Of a stretch of DNA of 64,000 nt, positions 59,763 to 64,000 are shown in pieces. The translations under genes and the position numbers were made by a program. The notes beneath the pieces are model-generated. The model searched no databases and was not told the DNA's origin. It was given only the letters and a program-made list of their open reading frames with translations. Every line of letters begins with the position of its first letter. The first letter of the stretch is position 1. This DNA comes from CALAGB01 sp963789565 (lineage in GTDB: Bacteria > Chloroflexota > Chloroflexia > Thermomicrobiales > Thermomicrobiaceae). The stretch lies in contig CAWBKX010000002.1 of NCBI GenBank assembly GCA_963789565.1, forward strand, positions 1,922,001 to 1,986,000. Reading direction: 5' to 3'.

Positions 59763-60961
59763 GCCTCCCGCTCCACGACGACCTCACCTCGCTTGATGAC
59801 GGTCTCGACCGCGTTGCGTCCCAGCCGATAGGCGATGTCTTCATAGCGGCCGACGTCAAGGATGATGACGTCTGCCAGCTTCCCTGGCTGAAGCGAGCCG
59901 ATGTCGTCCTGCCGGGCGATGGCCTGGGCCGCGCCGAGCGTGGAGGCGTAGATAGCTTCCTCCACCGGCAACCCCTGCAGGCGGCAGGCGAGCGCGATCA
60001 CGAATTGCATGCTGGTGAGCCAGCAGCCGGGACATAGGTCGGTCCCGATACCGATGGTCAAGCCCTGCGCCAGCAGATCGCGCGCGGCAATGGGACGCGG
60101 GTGGGCCACGGCAAAGTCGATGGCGGCCATGATGACGCCGACCACGCCCGCCTCGGCCAGCTGCCGCACTTCATCCGGCGGCGTGAAGTTGAGGTGGTCG
60201 ACTGAGACGCACTGCAGCTCAGCCGCCAGACTGGCAGCACCGCTGTAGGTGTATTGGTCCAGATGCAGCTTGGGCTTGAGCCCGTGGGCCAGACCCGCCT
60301 CGAGCACCTCGCGCGTCTCCTCCAGCGAGAAATATCCCTCCTCGCAGAAGGCGTCGCAAAATTCGGCCAGTCCCTCCCGCGCCACTTGCGGGATCATCTC
60401 CTCGATGATGCTGCGCACATAGCGTTCACGTGGCAGGTCCGGCGGCAGCGCATGGGCGCCAAGAAAGGTGCTAGCGATGTCGATGGGCTGCAGCCGCGCT
60501 AATTCTCGATTCGCCCGCAGCATGCGCAGCTCGGAGTCGACTGAGAGCCCGTAGCCGCTCTTGCTCTCGGCGGTGGTCGTCCCCATCCGCAGCATCTCGG
60601 CCATGCGTGGCAGTGCCTGCTCCACCAACTGCTCCACGCTGAGCGCCCGCGTCGCCGCCATAGTGCCGGTGATGCCGACCGGCACACCCGCCTTCGCCAG
60701 CTCCGCAACGTCCCGTCCGCCCACTTTGGCGGCGTACTCGTCGACGCGGGAGCCACCGAAGATGAGATGGGTGTGGCAATCGACGAACCCAGGCATCACC
60801 ACCTTGCCGCGGGCGTCGATGACACGGCATGTGGAGAGGTCGACCTGCTTGCTCACTTCATCCGCCGCACCGACCGCGACAATGCGCTCCCCCGCGATGA
60901 GAAGACTGCCATCCACGACACGCCCGATGCGATCCGGTGCATCCGGCGCCACGGTCAGCAA
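59759..60961 (-). CDS. hutI: Imidazolonepropionase
   Basis: 400 aa as given from TTG 60961. Amidohydrolase with GFVDCHTHLIFGGSRVDEY (metal HxH), RMGTTTAESKSGYGLSVDSE, DAFCEEGYFS, LKPKLHLDQYTYSGA (His), VSVDHLNFTP and GIGTDLCPGC (Asp). It opens imidazolone-5-propionate to N-formimidoylglutamate. The start is uncertain: coding similarity (LLIEHAAELLTVAP) extends upstream of the TTG, where only CTG or ATT is available before a stop, so the true start codon may be non-standard or mutated. It overlaps hutF by four bases. Confidence 0.9.
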   Translation of the reverse strand: MLTVAPDAPDRIGRVVDGSLLIAGERIVAVGAADEVSKQVDLSTCRVIDARGKVVMPGFVDCHTHLIFGGSRVDEYAAKVGGRDVAELAKAGVPVGITGTMAATRALSVEQLVEQALPRMAEMLRMGTTTAESKSGYGLSVDSELRMLRANRELARLQPIDIASTFLGAHALPPDLPRERYVRSIIEEMIPQVAREGLAEFCDAFCEEGYFSLEETREVLEAGLAHGLKPKLHLDQYTYSGAASLAAELQCVSVDHLNFTPPDEVRQLAEAGVVGVIMAAIDFAVAHPRPIAARDLLAQGLTIGIGTDLCPGCWLTSMQFVIALACRLQGLPVEEAIYASTLGAAQAIARQDDIGSLQPGKLADVIILDVGRYEDIAYRLGRNAVETVIKRGEVVVEREA

Positions 60962-61046
60962 CTCGGCAGCGTGCTCAATCAGCAGGGTTTGGGATGTCGA
61001 TTTCGCTCAAAGTGCGCTCCAAAGTGGCATTGACAGGACATTAGGA

Positions 61047-61167
61047 GCCCTCACCCCCGGCCCCTCTCCCAATTTTGGGAGAGGGGAGACGGAAAAGGAA
61101 ACGGCATGCGTACCCTCAAAATTCCCCCTCTCCTAGTATTGGGAGAAGGGGTTAGGGGATGAGGGCC
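61047..61167. repeat. REP-like palindromic repeat between hutI and hutU
   Basis: Bounded by GCCCTCACCCCCGGCCCC and TGAGGGC. Inside, CCCCTCTCCCAA-TT-TTGGGAGAGGGG (61061-61086) is a 12-bp perfect palindrome and a second CCCCCTCTCC ... GGGAGAAGGGG pair follows. Same word family as 23972-24033 and 40241-40410. Confidence 0.7.
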
Positions 61168-61198
61168 GTCAGGTGAGGGCTACCCTACCCAACCTCAC

Positions 61199-62869
61199 TT
61201 ACTCATCCATCTTCAGCATCGGCACCTTGACGCCCAGGCGCTTGGCCGCGTCGATGGCCTCCGGATAGCCCGCGTCGGCATGACGCATCACGCCGCTGCC
61301 GGGATCGGTGAGGAGCACGCGCGAAAGCTTCTCCTCGGCTCGCTCGCTGCCGTCGGCCACCACCACCATGCCCGCATGGATCGAGAGCCCGATGCCGACC
61401 CCGCCACCATGGTGCACCGAGATCCAGGACGCACCAGCCGATGTGTTGACCAGCGCGTTGAGGATGGGCCAGTCAGCAATGGCGTCGGAGCCGTCCCGCA
61501 TGCCTTCCGTCTCACGATAGGGAGAGGCCACCGAGCCGGTGTCGAGGTGGTCGCGCCCGATGACGATCGGTGCCGAGATCTCGCCGTCCCGCACCATGCG
61601 GTTGAACTCGAGCCCCGCTCTATCTCGCTCGCCGTAGCCGAGCCAGCAGATGCGGGTCGGCAGCCCCTGGAACGGGACGCGCTCGCGCGCCAGCCGGATC
61701 CAGCGCAGCAGTGATTCGTTCTCCGGGAAGAGTCGACCGATCGCCTCGTCGGTGCGGTAGATGTCCTCCGGATCGCCGGAAAGCGCCGCCCAGCGGAAAG
61801 GCCCCTTGCCCTCGCAAAAGAGTGGACGAATGAAGGCGGGCACGAAGCCGGGATAGTCGAAGGCGTCCTGCACGCCCGCCACCAGCGCCTGACCGCGTAG
61901 GTTGTTGCCGTAGTCGAAGACGATCGAGCCGCGGCGCTGAAACTCGAGCATGGAGCGGCAGTGCGTCGCCATGCTGGCCATGCTGCGCTCGGTGTAGATC
62001 TCCGGCGCCGACTGGCGCAGGGCGATGGCGTCCTCCAGCGAGATCTCAGCCGGGATATAGCCGCCCAGCGCATCGTGCGCCGAGGTCTGATCGGTCACTA
62101 CGTCGACCTGCACGTCCCGCTTGATCAGCTCCGGCAACACTTCGGCGGCGTTCCCGAGCAGCGCCACCGAGAGGGCACGCTTCTCCGTGCGCGCCGCCTC
62201 AACCCGGCGCAGGGCGTCATCCAGGTCGTCGGTCCACTCGTCGCAATAGCCGTTGTCGACGCGTCTCTTGAGCCGTCCAGGGTCGGCCTCGACGATGAGC
62301 GCCGCGCCACCATTCATGGTGACGGCTAGCGGCTGGGCGCCACCCATGCCTCCCAGGCCGGCGGTGACCGTCAACGTGCCTGCGAGCGAACCGCCGAAAT
62401 GCTGGCGGGCGCACTCGGCAAAGGTCTCGTAGGTTCCCTGCAAAATGCCTTGAGTGCCAATATAAATCCAGCTGCCGGCCGTCATCTGGCCATACATGGT
62501 CAGGCCGAGCCCTTCGAGACGGCGGAATTCGTCCCAGTTGGCCCACTGTGGCACCAGCATGGAGTTACTGATCAGGACGCGCGGCGCCATCTCGTGGGTG
62601 CGGAAGACGCCGACCGGCTTGCCGGACTGCACCAACAGCGTCTCGTCGTTGTTGAGCATCTTGAGCTCGCGCACGATGGCGTCGAAGCACTCCCAGTTGC
62701 GGGCCGCCTTGCCGGTGCCGCCATAGACGATCAGCTCGTCCGGCTTTTCGGCCACGGCTGGATCGAGATTGTTCATTAGCATGCGCATGGCCGCCTCTTG
62801 CTCCCAGCCCTGGCAGCTCAAGGTGGTGCCATGTGGCGCATGAATTTCCCGATGTTCTTTTGCTGTCAT
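61199..62869 (-). CDS. hutU: Urocanate hydratase
   Basis: 556 aa, the full family length, with GGAGAG before ATG 62869. HGTTLSCQGWEQEAAMRMLM at the N-terminus, YGGTGKAARNWECFDAI, GSWIYIGTQGILQGTYETF, the NAD-binding region VTAGLGGMGGAQPLAVTMNG, DQTSAHDALGGYIP and the C-terminal HHGGGVGIGLSIHAGMV match urocanase throughout. A covalently unusual, tightly bound NAD+ acts as electrophile to hydrate urocanate to imidazolone-propionate. Between hutH (31 bases upstream) and hutI in a leftward hut operon, interrupted by a repeat element before hutI. Confidence 0.97.
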   Translation of the reverse strand: MTAKEHREIHAPHGTTLSCQGWEQEAAMRMLMNNLDPAVAEKPDELIVYGGTGKAARNWECFDAIVRELKMLNNDETLLVQSGKPVGVFRTHEMAPRVLISNSMLVPQWANWDEFRRLEGLGLTMYGQMTAGSWIYIGTQGILQGTYETFAECARQHFGGSLAGTLTVTAGLGGMGGAQPLAVTMNGGAALIVEADPGRLKRRVDNGYCDEWTDDLDDALRRVEAARTEKRALSVALLGNAAEVLPELIKRDVQVDVVTDQTSAHDALGGYIPAEISLEDAIALRQSAPEIYTERSMASMATHCRSMLEFQRRGSIVFDYGNNLRGQALVAGVQDAFDYPGFVPAFIRPLFCEGKGPFRWAALSGDPEDIYRTDEAIGRLFPENESLLRWIRLARERVPFQGLPTRICWLGYGERDRAGLEFNRMVRDGEISAPIVIGRDHLDTGSVASPYRETEGMRDGSDAIADWPILNALVNTSAGASWISVHHGGGVGIGLSIHAGMVVVADGSERAEEKLSRVLLTDPGSGVMRHADAGYPEAIDAAKRLGVKVPMLKMDE

Positions 62870-62900
62870 GCGTCTCTCCTCGCCTGTCGCGCCCTGAATC

Positions 62901-64000
62901 TCATAGCTCTTCGCCGAAGTCCGGCAGACGGAACTCGCCCGCCCGAATCAGCCGGGCCACCTGCTCGATGTCGTGCGACAGAACGCGGTCGTGCGTCACA
63001 CGCGGCACGTCGCGTCTCAGCCGCTCGACGGCTGCCACCACGCCGAGACCAGGCTTGAGTGGCTCATGCTGCTCAACCCCTTGCGCCGCGCAGAGGAGCT
63101 CGATGGCGACGACGCGCCCGGCGTTGACGATGATCTCGGCCGCGCCACGTGCCGCGATCGGCCCCATGCTGACGTAATCCTCCATCCCGGCCGAAGTCGG
63201 GATCGAATCGGCGCTGGCCGGATGGGCCAGCACCTTGTTCTCGGAGACCAGCGCCGCGGCCGTGTACTGCGCCACCATGAAGCCGGATTCCACACCCGGC
63301 GACGGCGAGAGGAAGGCTGGCAGGCCACTGCGTGCGGGGTCAAGCATCAGATAGGTGCGCCGCTCCGAGATGCTGGCCAGCTCCGTCACCGCCAATTTAA
63401 GGAAGTCCATGGCGAGTGCGACTGGCTGGCCATGAAAATTGCCGCCCGAGAGGACGCGGCCTCGGTCAGTATCAGAGGGGAAGCAAAGCGGGTTGTCGGT
63501 GGCGCTGTTGATCTCGATCTCGAGGACTTTGCGCACGTACCCGATCGCGTCCCAGGAGGCGCCCAGCACCTGCGGCGTGCAGCGGACCGAATAGGGATCT
63601 TGCACACGCGGATCGTCCTCGTGACTCTTGTGAGAGGGGAGGATCTGACTTTCGGCGAGCAGTGACCGCATACGTGCCGCGACGCGGACCTGGCCGGGAT
63701 GGGGTCGCACCGCCTGAATGGCCTCATCCAGTGGCGTGTCGGTGCCGCGCAGCGCTTCCAGGCTGGCGGTCGCCGCCACCTCCGCCGTCTCGAGCAGCAC
63801 TGACGCGTCATGCAATGCCAGCACGCCAACGGCCGTCATCAGCTGCGTGCCGTTGATCAGCGCCAGTCCCTCTTTGGCGGAGAGCTCGATCGGTTCGAGT
63901 CCGGCTCGTTTCAACGCTTCACCGCCCGAAAGAACCTCGTCGCTTCCTTTAAGAGTGGCCTCGCCCTCGCCCAACAGCACCAGCGAGAGATGCGCCAGCG
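62901..64000 (-). CDS. hutH: Histidine ammonia-lyase, C-terminal part (5' end outside window)
   Basis: The frame is open to the right edge; visible residues begin just after the Ala-Ser-Gly triad that cyclises to the MIO cofactor (the edge codons ALAHLSLVLLGEGEA are the sequence that follows ASGDLAP). GLALINGTQLMTAV, QDPYSVRCTPQVLG (active-site Tyr/Arg), SATDNPLCFPSDTDRGRVLS and GGNFHGQPVALAMD are typical. It deaminates L-histidine to urocanate, the first step of the pathway completed by hutU, hutI and hutF. About 365 of ~510 residues are inside the window. Confidence 0.95.
   Translation of the reverse strand, partial: LAHLSLVLLGEGEATLKGSDEVLSGGEALKRAGLEPIELSAKEGLALINGTQLMTAVGVLALHDASVLLETAEVAATASLEALRGTDTPLDEAIQAVRPHPGQVRVAARMRSLLAESQILPSHKSHEDDPRVQDPYSVRCTPQVLGASWDAIGYVRKVLEIEINSATDNPLCFPSDTDRGRVLSGGNFHGQPVALAMDFLKLAVTELASISERRTYLMLDPARSGLPAFLSPSPGVESGFMVAQYTAAALVSENKVLAHPASADSIPTSAGMEDYVSMGPIAARGAAEIIVNAGRVVAIELLCAAQGVEQHEPLKPGLGVVAAVERLRRDVPRVTHDRVLSHDIEQVARLIRAGEFRLPDFGEEL

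Overview
The window looks like a piece of a high-GC (roughly 60-65 %) bacterial chromosome. My best inference is a Chloroflexota member of the Thermomicrobia/Sphaerobacter type. The reasons are two exported proteins carrying a C-terminal 'GRFxxYWxxNGGxxIFGYPIT ... VQYFERxRxExHPE' repeat, a LuxR regulator of the large helical-repeat kind, a Tat-exported sulfite-oxidase-like enzyme, many small stand-alone soil-type enzymes, and GC-rich 'CCCTCACCCCCGGCCCCTCTCCC'-type palindromes between genes. No rRNA, tRNA, CRISPR array or complete insertion sequence was seen.

Layout. 1-3.7 kb: the end of a LuxR regulator, then a molybdoenzyme with a duplicated leader. 3.7-14.2 kb: a glycopeptide-resistance-like island: methyltransferase, vanY-type carboxypeptidase, murF, a DUF262 nuclease-like gene, a RibD-like reductase, vanA-type ligase, vanH and vanRS. 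It has two copies of one divergent promoter element and no vanX. 14.4-24.5 kb: small accessory genes (DUF899, nucleotidyltransferase, GNAT, HExxH protein, RHH antitoxin with broken toxin, PIG-L deacetylase, epimerase, beta carbonic anhydrase, M24 peptidase). 24.6-38.7 kb: ABC exporter, acyl-CoA ligase, acyltransferase, esterase, split TPP decarboxylase, enoyl-CoA hydratase, MFS pump, proline dehydrogenase and a secreted beta-propeller. 38.9-48.3 kb: two more MFS pumps, VOC proteins, a duplicated segment, and a DNA-modification island (methyltransferase-Mrr fusion, small membrane protein, PD-(D/E)XK protein). 48.5-58.1 kb: a peptide/nickel-type solute-binding lipoprotein, a secreted propeller, a decaying lipoprotein and lactonase, and an AT-richer patch of unknown genes ending at an Xre/MbcA-type antitoxin. 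58.3-64 kb: the histidine-utilisation genes hutF(frameshifted)-hutI-hutU-hutH, with hutH running off the right edge.

How the genes fit together. VanS/VanR would sense a glycopeptide or the cell-wall damage it causes, and would switch on the shared promoter found both upstream of vanR/vanH and between vanY and murF. VanH makes D-lactate and the ligase makes D-Ala-D-Lac. The MurF paralogue could attach it to the UDP-MurNAc-tripeptide, and VanY trims residual D-Ala ends. The usual D-Ala-D-Ala dipeptidase VanX is absent from the window, so the pathway is either incomplete or has a substitute. The hut genes degrade histidine through urocanate, imidazolonepropionate and N-formimidoylglutamate, which HutF converts to N-formylglutamate.

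The window is unusually rich in gene relics and single-base frameshifts: a Tat-signal copy, an RHS repeat, a penicillin-binding-protein tail, an IS630-type N-terminus, a toxin, a lipoprotein, a lactonase and hutF. Some may be real decay and some may be assembly error.
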